Shown here: positions 1-6,841 of the stretch, piece by piece
Position numbering within the stretch: the stretch's first letter is position 1
How the letters are laid out: every line of letters begins with the position of its first letter
NCBI RefSeq assembly: GCF_018332655.1
Contig: NZ_BOQL01000006.1
Coordinates: forward strand, 124,001-188,000
From: Actinoplanes auranticolor
GTDB taxonomy: Bacteria > Actinomycetota > Actinomycetes > Mycobacteriales > Micromonosporaceae
Direction: 5' to 3'
Length of the DNA stretch: 64,000 nucleotides
Program-made: the position numbers and the translations under genes
Notes under the pieces: model-generated
The model's input: the letters and a program-made list of their open reading frames with translations, nothing else
Database searches by the model: none
What the model was told of the DNA's origin: nothing

Positions 1-494
1 TTGGAGGCGGAGTAGCCGGCGATGCCGGGGAAGGCGATGGTCGCCGCGACCGACGAGACGTTGACGATCGAGCCGCCGCGGCCGGCCGCTCCGCCGGGGC
101 GCATGCTGCGGAAGGCGTGCTTGATGCCCAGGGCCGTGCCGACCACGTTGACCTCGAGCATCCGGGACAGCTCGGCCGGGTCGAAGTCGGCCAGCAGTGC
201 GGTGACCTCGACGCCGGCGTTGTTGACCAGGATGTCGAAGCCGCCGAACCCGGCCACCGTCGTGGCGGCCGCCGCCTCCCAGGACGCCTCGTCGGTGATG
301 TCCAGCCGGGTGAACGCCGCCGTCGCGCCGGTCTTGGCGATCAGCTCGGCGGTCTCGCGCCCGAGGTCCTCCAGGACGTCGCCGATCATGACCGCCGCAC
401 CGGCCTCGGCCAGGGACTGGGCGATGGCTGCCCCGAAGCCCCGGGCCCCGCCGGTCACGAGCGCCCGCTTACCGCTCAGATCGATTGAGGTCAT
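1..494 (-). CDS. SDR family NAD(P)-dependent oxidoreductase, C-terminus beyond window
   Basis: This is the N-terminal 164 residues of a short-chain dehydrogenase/reductase that runs off the left edge. The cofactor motif TGGARGFG lies near residues 14-21, the NNAG motif is in the middle, and the visible part ends at YSAS, the start of the catalytic YxxxK motif, so the catalytic Ser/Tyr region is just reached. The ATG at 494 is preceded by a purine-rich stretch (GGAGGC). Substrate cannot be told from the sequence. It is divergent from a TetR regulator, and the tandem palindromes at 565-604 lie between the two, so the dehydrogenase is probably repressed by that regulator (inference). Confidence 0.9.
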   Translation of the reverse strand, partial: MTSIDLSGKRALVTGGARGFGAAIAQSLAEAGAAVMIGDVLEDLGRETAELIAKTGATAAFTRLDITDEASWEAAAATTVAGFGGFDILVNNAGVEVTALLADFDPAELSRMLEVNVVGTALGIKHAFRSMRPGGAAGRGGSIVNVSSVAATIAFPGIAGYSAS

Positions 495-564
495 GCCTGC
501 CTCCGCTTGTGGTCACGTCGCTGTGCACCGCGGCTCGTGATGCAGGTCACAACGTACGAAAGAA

Positions 565-604
565 TCTGGACAGGTGTCAAGAATTCCTTGGACACCTGTC
601 CAAG
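565..604. promoter_or_regulatory. Tandem palindromic operator, probable TetR binding sites
   Basis: Two related palindromes lie side by side in the divergent SDR/TetR intergenic region. The downstream one is perfect, CTTGGACA-CC-TGTCCAAG (587-604). The upstream one is an imperfect copy, TGGACA-GG-TGTCAA (567-580). Their centres are about 22 bp apart, two helical turns, so two dimers could bind the same DNA face. Because the cores are CC and GG, the two sites are also inverted repeats of each other (567-578 with 591-602). Confidence 0.75.
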
Positions 605-674
605 ATTTCGATGCTGGCGTATCGTCCGTGGTCAACGGCTCGCACGAGCGGCCCCGGGCAGGGAGGATGGGCAG

Positions 675-1346
675 GTGACCAATGCGCTGAACGTGGACCG
701 CACGGCCGATGTGCCGGTCCCGCCCGGGCCCGCCAAGGCGGACCGGGTCTCGCGGCGCCAGGTCGACAAGTTCGCCCAGCGGCGCGACCAGCTGGCCGCG
801 GCGGCCCTGCAGACGCTGGCCGAGCTCGGGTACGCGCGCACCAGCCTGCGCGAGATCGCCCAGAACACGGACTTCTCGCACGGCGTCCTGCACTACTACT
901 TCGCCGACAAGGTGGATCTGATCATCCACTGCGTCAAGCACTACAAGGCGATCTGCGTGCAGCGCTACGACGAGATCCTGGCCGCCTCGGACACCGCGGA
1001 CGCGCTGGCCGAGGGCTTCGCCGCGGGGCTGGCGCGCACTGCCGGCGAGGACGCCACCCTGCACCGGCTCTGGTACGACATGCGCTCGCAGTCGATGTTC
1101 GAGCCGGCGTTCCGCGCCGACGTGCTGGAGATCGACGACAGCCTGCAGCGGATGATCTGGCGGGTGGTGACCGGGTACGCCGAGCTCAGCGGCCGGGCGC
1201 TCACCGTCGCCCCGGCCACGGCGTACGCGATGTTCGACGGCCTCTTCCAGCACGCGCTGCTGCGTCACCTGTCCGGCGCCCCGGATGCCCTGGACACCCT
1301 GCGGGCCGAGTCGCTGACGCTGTTGCCCCGCCTGACCCGGGACTGA
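675..1346 (+). CDS. TetR/AcrR family transcriptional regulator
   Basis: A 223-residue TetR-family regulator. The N-terminal helix-turn-helix spans roughly residues 30-75 (RRDQLAAAALQTLAELGYA followed by SLREIAQNTDFSHGVLHYYF, the usual TetR recognition-helix pattern), followed by an all-helical ligand domain. I chose the GTG at 675 because GGGAGG lies 8 bases upstream at 661-666; a longer frame opens at 507 but would cover the operator palindromes. The gene is divergent from the SDR gene and convergent with the P450. It probably represses itself and the SDR gene through the 565-604 sites. The ligand is unknown. Confidence 0.88.
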   Translation: MTNALNVDRTADVPVPPGPAKADRVSRRQVDKFAQRRDQLAAAALQTLAELGYARTSLREIAQNTDFSHGVLHYYFADKVDLIIHCVKHYKAICVQRYDEILAASDTADALAEGFAAGLARTAGEDATLHRLWYDMRSQSMFEPAFRADVLEIDDSLQRMIWRVVTGYAELSGRALTVAPATAYAMFDGLFQHALLRHLSGAPDALDTLRAESLTLLPRLTRD

Positions 1347-1351
1347 ACCGC

Positions 1352-1367
1352 CCACCCCGGCGGGTGG
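1352..1367. terminator. Short GC hairpin between convergent genes
   Basis: CCACCC-cggc-GGGTGG forms a six-pair stem with a four-base loop in the 56-bp gap between the convergent TetR and P450 genes. There is no T-tract, as is common in actinomycetes. It is a plausible bidirectional terminator, but weak on length. Confidence 0.4.
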
Positions 1368-1402
1368 TGAAGCAGAGCACCGTCAGACTTCGCACCCGCG
1401 GA

Positions 1403-2614
1403 TCATGCCGGAGCGGCCGGGCCCGGCACGACCGGCAGGCTCTGCAGCCCCCGGATCAGGACGCCGGGGCGCCAGGTCAGCTCGTGCGCCGGCACCGCCA
1501 GGCGCAGCCCGGGGAAGCGCGCCAGCAGCTTGCCGAAGGCGATCTGGGCCTCCAGCCGGGCCAGTGGCGCCCCGAGGCAGTAGTGGATGCCGTGGCCGAA
1601 GGCGAGGTGCGGATTCTGGGCGCGGTCCAGGCGCAGCTCGCCGGGGTCCGGGAACCGCGCGTCGTCGCGGTCGGCCGCGAGCAGCGCCACCAGCACCGGA
1701 TCGCCCGCCTGGACGGTGGTGCCGCCGATCTCCAGGTCCTCGGTGGCCACGCGGAAGGTGGCGGTCTCGACCGGCCCCTCGAAGCGCAGGAACTCCTCGA
1801 TCGCGCCCGGCAGCAGTGCCGGCTCGGCCCGCAGCCGGTCCCACCGCTCACGCTGGTCGAGCAGCAGCCAGGCGCCGTTGCCGATGAGGTTGACCGTGGT
1901 CTCGTGGCCGGCGATGAGCAGCAGGAAGACCATCGAGGACAGCTCGTCCTCGGAGAGCCGGTCCTGCTCGTCGCGGACGCCGATCAGGCCGGACAGCAGG
2001 TCGTCACCGGGGTGCGCGCGCCGTTCGGCGATCAGCTGCCGGATGTAGGTGACCATCGCCTGCAGCGCGCCGGGCAGCTGCTCGCGGTTCGCGGAGCCGG
2101 CCACGATGGTGTTCGACCAGGTGCGGAACGAGTCCCGGTCGGCCGCCGGCACCCCGAGCAGCTCGCAGATGACCTGGATCGGCAACGGGAAGGCGAAGGC
2201 GTCGATCAGGTCGACCCGGTCGCGGCCGGCCATCGCCGCCAGCAGGTCGTCGGTGATCTCCTCGATCCGCGGGCGCAACGCCTCGATGCGCCGGGCGGTG
2301 AAGGCCCCCGAGACCAGGCGGCGCAACCGGGTGTGGTCCGGCGGATCGGCCGCGAGCATGTGCCGGGACACGGCGGCGCCGATCGGCGGGGGCAGGGCGT
2401 TGTCGGTGGCCTGACCGACCGGCAGCGCCTTGGACAGCCGCGGGTCGGTGAGGGCCTGCCGGGCGTCGTCGTACCGGGTCACCAGCCAGGCGGTCACTCC
2501 GCTGGGGAGCCGGACCCGGCGCACCGGGGTGGTCGCGCGCCACTGGGCGTACATCGGGTGGGGATCGGCCTGGAACGCGGGGTCGGCGTAGTCCTCCCGG
2601 ACGTCCTGGGTCAT
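1403..2614 (-). CDS. Cytochrome P450
   Basis: A 403-residue soluble bacterial class I P450 haem monooxygenase. Visible hallmarks are the I-helix oxygen-binding motif AGHETT near residue 235, the K-helix EEFLR (ExxR), and the haem-ligand loop FGHGIHYCLG with Cys346 as thiolate ligand. ADPPDHTRLRR near residue 100 is typical of CYP105/107-like actinomycete enzymes. The start at 2614 gives the usual N-terminus; a longer upstream frame lacks support. No ferredoxin or ferredoxin reductase gene lies alongside, so redox partners must come from elsewhere. Substrate is unknown; steroid, terpene or macrolide hydroxylation are all possible for this type. Confidence 0.95.
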   Translation of the reverse strand: MTQDVREDYADPAFQADPHPMYAQWRATTPVRRVRLPSGVTAWLVTRYDDARQALTDPRLSKALPVGQATDNALPPPIGAAVSRHMLAADPPDHTRLRRLVSGAFTARRIEALRPRIEEITDDLLAAMAGRDRVDLIDAFAFPLPIQVICELLGVPAADRDSFRTWSNTIVAGSANREQLPGALQAMVTYIRQLIAERRAHPGDDLLSGLIGVRDEQDRLSEDELSSMVFLLLIAGHETTVNLIGNGAWLLLDQRERWDRLRAEPALLPGAIEEFLRFEGPVETATFRVATEDLEIGGTTVQAGDPVLVALLAADRDDARFPDPGELRLDRAQNPHLAFGHGIHYCLGAPLARLEAQIAFGKLLARFPGLRLAVPAHELTWRPGVLIRGLQSLPVVPGPAAPA

Positions 2615-2707
2615 CGCGCCGCTCCGTCCTATCGGCAATCGTCTATGCAAGATACCGCGCCGGCCGGTCCGGGCGGTGCCCGTCGGCGGCCCGCTCCGGG
2701 GCGGGGC

Positions 2708-2732
2708 GTTTACCCCCGAAGGCTCCGGGTAG
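2708..2732 (+). promoter_or_regulatory. Sigma-B-like promoter (GTTT-N15-GGGTAG)
   Basis: GTTT at 2708-2711 and GGGTAG at 2727-2732 are separated by exactly 15 bases. This matches the general-stress sigma-B promoter form known from Streptomyces (GTTT, about 15 bp, GGGTAY). It ends 21 bp before the alcohol dehydrogenase start. Two further copies with identical spacing occur at 27820-27844 and 31003-31027. Confidence 0.6.
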
Positions 2733-2753
2733 CCGTGGCCCGGGAGGTACAAG

Positions 2754-3902
2754 ATGCGAGCAATGGTCTATCGCGGTCCATACCGGGTCAGGGTCGAGGA
2801 GAAGGACCGCCCGGTGATCGAGCATCCCAACGATGCGATCGTGCGGGTCACCCGGGCCGCGATCTGCGGCTCCGACCTGCACCTCTACCACGGGATGATG
2901 CCCGACACCCGGGTCGGTTCGACCTTCGGGCACGAGTTCATCGGCGTCGTCGACGAGGTGGGCTCCTCGGTGCGCAACCTCAAGCCCGGGGACCGGGTCA
3001 TGGTCCCCTTCAACGTCTTCTGCGGCACGTGCTTCTTCTGCGCCCGCGGCCTGTACGCCAACTGCCACAACGTGAACCCCAACGCCACCGCGGTCGGCGG
3101 GATCTACGGCTACTCGCACACCACCGGCGGCTACGACGGTGGCCAGTCGGAGTTCGTGCGCGTGCCCTTCGCCGACGTCGGGCCGAGCCTCATCCCGGAC
3201 TGGATGGACGAGGACGACGCGGTGCTGCTGACCGACGCCACCGCCACCGGCTACTTCGGCGCCCAGCTGGGTGACATCGTCGAGGGTGACGTGGTGGTGG
3301 TCTTCGGGGCCGGCCCGGTGGGGCTGATCGCGGCCAAGTCGGCGTGGCTGATGGGCGCCGGCCGGGTGATCGTCATCGACCACCTGGAGTACCGGCTGGA
3401 GAAGGCGCGGACCTTCGCGCACGCCGAGACGTACAACTTCACCGAGTACGACGACATCATCGTGCACATGAAGAAGATCACCGACCACCTGGGCGCCGAC
3501 GTGGCGATCGACGCCGTGGGCGCGGAGGCGGACGGCAACTTCCTGCAGCACGTGACGACCACCAAGCTCAAGCTGCAGGGCGGTTCCCCGATCGCGCTGA
3601 ACTGGGCGATCGACTCGGTGCGCAAGGGCGGGACCATCTCGGTGATGGGGGCCTACGGGCCGATGTTCAGCGCGATCAAATTCGGTGACGCCATGAACAA
3701 GGGGCTCACCCTGCGGATGAACCAGTGCCCGGTGAAGCGGCAGTGGCCCCGGCTGTTCGAGCACGTGAAGAACGGCTACCTCAAGCCCAGTGACATCGTC
3801 ACGCACCGGATCCCGCTGGAGCACATCGCCGAGGGCTACCACATCTTCTCGGCGAAGCTCGACAACTGCATCAAGCCGATCATCATCCCGAACCCCGTCT
3901 GA
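2754..3902 (+). CDS. Zinc-dependent alcohol dehydrogenase, formaldehyde-dehydrogenase-like
   Basis: A 382-residue medium-chain dehydrogenase/reductase. The catalytic zinc ligands are Cys38 (ICGSD) and the GHE at 59-61. The structural-zinc lobe has four cysteines at 90, 93, 96 and 104. The Rossmann motif GAGPVG is near residue 190, followed by an acidic residue (VIDH), which favours NAD over NADP. The long lobe and insertions resemble glutathione-independent formaldehyde dehydrogenase-like MDR enzymes, but the true substrate is unclear. The RBS GGGAGG precedes the ATG. The gene is followed after 16 bp by a small partner gene and is probably stress-induced through the GGGTAG promoter upstream. 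Confidence 0.92.
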   Translation: MRAMVYRGPYRVRVEEKDRPVIEHPNDAIVRVTRAAICGSDLHLYHGMMPDTRVGSTFGHEFIGVVDEVGSSVRNLKPGDRVMVPFNVFCGTCFFCARGLYANCHNVNPNATAVGGIYGYSHTTGGYDGGQSEFVRVPFADVGPSLIPDWMDEDDAVLLTDATATGYFGAQLGDIVEGDVVVVFGAGPVGLIAAKSAWLMGAGRVIVIDHLEYRLEKARTFAHAETYNFTEYDDIIVHMKKITDHLGADVAIDAVGAEADGNFLQHVTTTKLKLQGGSPIALNWAIDSVRKGGTISVMGAYGPMFSAIKFGDAMNKGLTLRMNQCPVKRQWPRLFEHVKNGYLKPSDIVTHRIPLEHIAEGYHIFSAKLDNCIKPIIIPNPV

Positions 3903-3918
3903 GCCCCAGGAGGCAGCA

Positions 3919-4485
3919 ATGCCCTACACACCGGAAAAGCCGAAGCTGGCCGAGTCGAGCGACCAGCTTCGCGCCCGGATCCCGGGCTGGGGTGTGGATC
4001 TGGACCCCAAGGACCGTCCGTCGGTGCCCAGGGAGCAGTTCGATCCGACCTTCAGCGGCGCGCACTGGGAGTTCCCGGAACGCCAGCCCGAGAAGTTCCC
4101 GCGGGAACGCTCGATCGAGCACAAGTTCCTCACCCCGGTCTTCGGCACGTCGTGCCCGCCCAAGGGCCTGTCCGGGGTGATCCGCCGATACGCCTACAAG
4201 GAGTACAGCGAGGGCCGGGCCGCACACTGGCTGCTCCTGCTGGCCGCCGACCGGGTGGACACCGTGGAGAGCACGCTGCGCTCGTTCGCGAGCCTGCACC
4301 CGGACAATCCGATCACCGAGACCGGGGTGCTGAGCGAGTTCAGCCACCACGGCGTCGCGTCGCGGTTCGGCCGCAAGCGCGCCGACGTCAGGCACCAGTG
4401 GATCGACCCGATCATCGTCGGGGCGCCGTGGGTGCTGGGCGGCGTACTGGCGTACCGGCTCGTGAAGCGGGTGGCCGGCCGCTAG
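3919..4485 (+). CDS. Conserved hypothetical protein co-transcribed with the alcohol dehydrogenase
   Basis: A 188-residue protein of unknown function. The first 90 residues are polar and proline-rich. The middle contains RAAHWLLLLAADRVDTVESTLRSFASLHP, here seen only in part as a helix-forming stretch, and the C-terminus has one hydrophobic segment (about residues 162-180) ending in basic residues, so it may be tail-anchored in the membrane. The RBS AGGAGG is well placed before the ATG at 3919. The 16-bp gap to the dehydrogenase indicates one operon, so it may be an accessory or membrane tether for that enzyme (inference). Confidence 0.8.
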   Translation: MPYTPEKPKLAESSDQLRARIPGWGVDLDPKDRPSVPREQFDPTFSGAHWEFPERQPEKFPRERSIEHKFLTPVFGTSCPPKGLSGVIRRYAYKEYSEGRAAHWLLLLAADRVDTVESTLRSFASLHPDNPITETGVLSEFSHHGVASRFGRKRADVRHQWIDPIIVGAPWVLGGVLAYRLVKRVAGR

Positions 4486-4521
4486 GACCGCGTTCGCGCA
4501 GGTCGGCTACCGTGGGCGGCC

Positions 4522-5223
4522 ATGTCCGAGCAGCCACCCCCCGCCTGGATCCACTGGCCGATCCGGGTCCTTGCCGTGGTCTTCGTCCTGCCGTTCCGGC
4601 TGCTGTGGGAGCTGGTCCGGCTGACCGGCCGGTTCCTGGCCCGCTACGTCGGCCGGCCTCTGGCCCGGCTGTGGCACTACGCGGTGGCGGTGCCGGCCGC
4701 GTTCCTGTGGCGCTACCTGGTCGCGGTGCCCGCCGCCTTCCTGTGGCGCTACCTGGTCGCCGTCCCGGCGGGCTGGCTGTGGCAGCGGGCACTGCGGCCG
4801 GCGCTGGAGTGGCTGGCGCGGTGGTTGATCGTCGTTCCGGCGCAGTGGCTGTGGCGGCACCGGCGGCAGCTGCTGCTGCCCTTCGCGCTGGTGCTGCACT
4901 ACCTGCTCGTCGTGCCGGTCGTCTGGCTCTGGACCGTGACCGCGCCGGTGTGGCGGGGGGCGTGGTGGGTGCTGGCCGGACTGGGCCGGGGCATCGCCGC
5001 GGTCCTGGACGCCGGGTGGCGCGGGGCCGGCTGGCTGCTGCGCCGGCTCTACCGCTGGGTGCTGCGGCCGGCCGGGCTGGCGATCGCCTGGTGCTGGCGG
5101 TGGACCGTCGTGCCGGTGTGGCGCGCGGTCGCCGCCGCCGGGCGGTGGGTGCACGCGTCAATCCTGCACCCGGCAGCCGAAGCGGCCCGGGCTTTTCTCG
5201 TCGGGGTGGGCATGCGCCGCTGA
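4522..5223 (+). CDS. Trp-rich repeat membrane-associated protein, function unknown
   Basis: A 233-residue protein composed almost wholly of short hydrophobic segments rich in Trp, Leu, Val and Ala separated by Arg/His clusters (for example LWRYL, WLWQRAL, WLWRHRR, WLLRRLYRW). A 12-residue unit, VAVPAAFLWRYL, is repeated about three times near residues 56-91. The segments are short for simple transmembrane helices and may form re-entrant or interfacial helices. There is no signal peptide and no recognised domain. It begins 36 bp after the preceding operon and may be co-transcribed. I do not recognise a family; the role is unknown. Confidence 0.7.
   Translation: MSEQPPPAWIHWPIRVLAVVFVLPFRLLWELVRLTGRFLARYVGRPLARLWHYAVAVPAAFLWRYLVAVPAAFLWRYLVAVPAGWLWQRALRPALEWLARWLIVVPAQWLWRHRRQLLLPFALVLHYLLVVPVVWLWTVTAPVWRGAWWVLAGLGRGIAAVLDAGWRGAGWLLRRLYRWVLRPAGLAIAWCWRWTVVPVWRAVAAAGRWVHASILHPAAEAARAFLVGVGMRR
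4687..4794 (+). repeat. Three tandem 36-bp coding repeats
   Basis: Units at 4687-4722, 4723-4758 and 4759-4794 each begin GC(G/C)GT and encode AVPAAFLWRYLV-like dodecapeptides. Units 1 and 2 differ at only two positions, which suggests recent duplication; unit 3 has diverged. Confidence 0.8.
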
Positions 5224-5234
5224 CCCGGCCGGCG

Positions 5235-5278
5235 TTGACACGACGGAAACCTGCGGGCAATCTGTGTTAACGCTCACA
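5235..5278 (+). promoter_or_regulatory. Promoter with LacI-type operator upstream of the GH43 gene
   Basis: A consensus -35 TTGACA (5235-5240) is followed after 17 bp by a weak -10 CAATCT (5258-5263). Overlapping the start region is TGTTAACGCTCACA (5265-5278), an imperfect palindrome of the TGTnAnC-GnTnACA form bound by LacI-family repressors of glycoside hydrolase genes. It differs from the palindrome in front of the LacI-linked ABC operon at 51344, so another LacI protein is likely responsible. Confidence 0.55.
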
Positions 5279-5307
5279 TAGATTGTCACCGATGGAAGCA
5301 GGCCGTC

Positions 5308-6747
5308 ATGCCGTTCGGACGCTGGGCGCGGGCCCTCCTCGTCGTTCTCGCCGGGACCGCCACGGTCCTCGCCCTCACCGGCGTGCCGGTGCTCGCGGCG
5401 CCGGTGACGATCACCAACGCCACCCAGTTCACCGACACCTCCGGGGCCGTGGTGCACGCGCACGGCGGCGGGGTGCTCAAGGTCGGCGCCTACTACTACT
5501 GGTTCGGCGAGAACCGCAACGCCGACAACACCTTCCGGTACGTCTCGGCGTACCGGTCGACGGACCTGAAGACCTGGGAGTTCCGCAACCACGTGCTCAC
5601 CCGGTCGTCGGCCGCCGAGCTGGCCAGTGCCAACATCGAACGGCCCAAGGTGATGTACAACGCGGGCACCCGGCAGTTCGTCATGTGGATGCACAAGGAG
5701 ACCGCGACGGACTACGCCCAGGCGCGGGCCGCGGTCGCCGTGTCCAGCACTGTGGACGGCGCCTACACCTACCGGGGCAGCTTCCGGCCGCTGGGCACCC
5801 ACATGTCGCGGGACATCACCACGTTCGTCGACGACGACGGCACCGGCTACATGGTGTCCTCGGCCAACGAGAACCGCGACCTCAACGTCTACCGGCTGAC
5901 CGGCGACTACACCGGCGTCGCGGCGCTGGTCCGCAGCTGGCCCGGTGACGTGCGGGAGGCGCCGGCGCTGTTCAAGCGCAACGGCGTGTACTTCATGCTC
6001 ACCTCCGGGGCCACCGGCTGGAACCCCAACCAGCAGAAGTACTCGTCGGCCACCAGCATCACCGGCCCGTGGAGCGCCTGGGCCGACGCGGGTGACGCGA
6101 CGGCGTACGGCTCGCAGACCGCGTACGTCCTGCCGGTCGCGGGCACCTCCGGGACCGCGTACCTGTACCTGGGCGACCGCTGGGGCAACTCGCTGGGCGG
6201 CACGGTGAACGACTCCCGCTACGTCTGGGCGCCGCTGCGCTTCCCGAGCGCCACCACCCTGGCCATGGACTACTTCCCGTCGCTGGTCATCGACACGGCC
6301 GCCGGCACGGTGAGCGGGCCGCCGGGCTCCTGGATCACCGTGGTCGCCCGGCACTCCGGCAAGTGCGTCGACGTGGTCGGGGGCTCGGCCGCCGACCTAG
6401 CCGAGGCGATCCAGTACACCTGCGGCACCGGCCTGAACCAGCAGTGGAACCGCCGCGACCTGGGCAACGGCTACGTGCAGCTGGCGGCCCGGCACAGCGG
6501 CAAGTGTCTCGACGTGGCCGACGCGTCGACCGCCGACAACGCCCGGGTCGTGCAGTACACCTGCGGAACCGGCACCCATCAGCAGTGGCAGGTGCAGGAC
6601 GCCGGCGGCGGCTACTTCCGGCTCGTGGCCCGGCACAGCGGCCGGTGCCTGGACGTCATCAGCGGCGGCACCGCCGACGGGGTACGGCTCATCCAGTACG
6701 CCTGCGGAACGGGCACCAACCAGCAGTGGCACAGCCGGGTCGCCTGA
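5308..6747 (+). CDS. Secreted GH43-family glycosidase with C-terminal ricin-type lectin domain
   Basis: A 479-residue exported enzyme. Residues 1-31 form a signal peptide ending near VLAA. A five-bladed GH43 catalytic domain spans about 35-335 and a beta-trefoil carbohydrate-binding domain about 343-479, with three QQW repeats. NIERPK (Glu111), DVREAPA (Glu217, likely acid catalyst) and GSQTAY (Gln270) match the arrangement described for exo-beta-1,3-galactanases of subfamily GH43_24, where a Gln replaces the usual Asp base. Hydrolysis of beta-1,3-galactan in arabinogalactan is therefore the best guess. Control is probably by the LacI-type operator just upstream. Confidence 0.88.
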   Translation: MPFGRWARALLVVLAGTATVLALTGVPVLAAPVTITNATQFTDTSGAVVHAHGGGVLKVGAYYYWFGENRNADNTFRYVSAYRSTDLKTWEFRNHVLTRSSAAELASANIERPKVMYNAGTRQFVMWMHKETATDYAQARAAVAVSSTVDGAYTYRGSFRPLGTHMSRDITTFVDDDGTGYMVSSANENRDLNVYRLTGDYTGVAALVRSWPGDVREAPALFKRNGVYFMLTSGATGWNPNQQKYSSATSITGPWSAWADAGDATAYGSQTAYVLPVAGTSGTAYLYLGDRWGNSLGGTVNDSRYVWAPLRFPSATTLAMDYFPSLVIDTAAGTVSGPPGSWITVVARHSGKCVDVVGGSAADLAEAIQYTCGTGLNQQWNRRDLGNGYVQLAARHSGKCLDVADASTADNARVVQYTCGTGTHQQWQVQDAGGGYFRLVARHSGRCLDVISGGTADGVRLIQYACGTGTNQQWHSRVA

Positions 6748-6841
6748 GATCGCGGCGGGCGTGGCGCTCAGATCGGGACGGGTGCGGCCGATGGGCAGCA
6801 AGGAGGGTGCACATCGCCCCGGTCGCTGAGAAGGGCAAAAC

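Noticed and set aside
485..3274. A 929-codon plus-strand open frame across the TetR, P450 and dehydrogenase genes
   Set aside because: It is the GC-bias shadow of well-supported genes; its protein is Arg/Gly/Pro-rich with no domain, and it crosses clear operators and ribosome sites.
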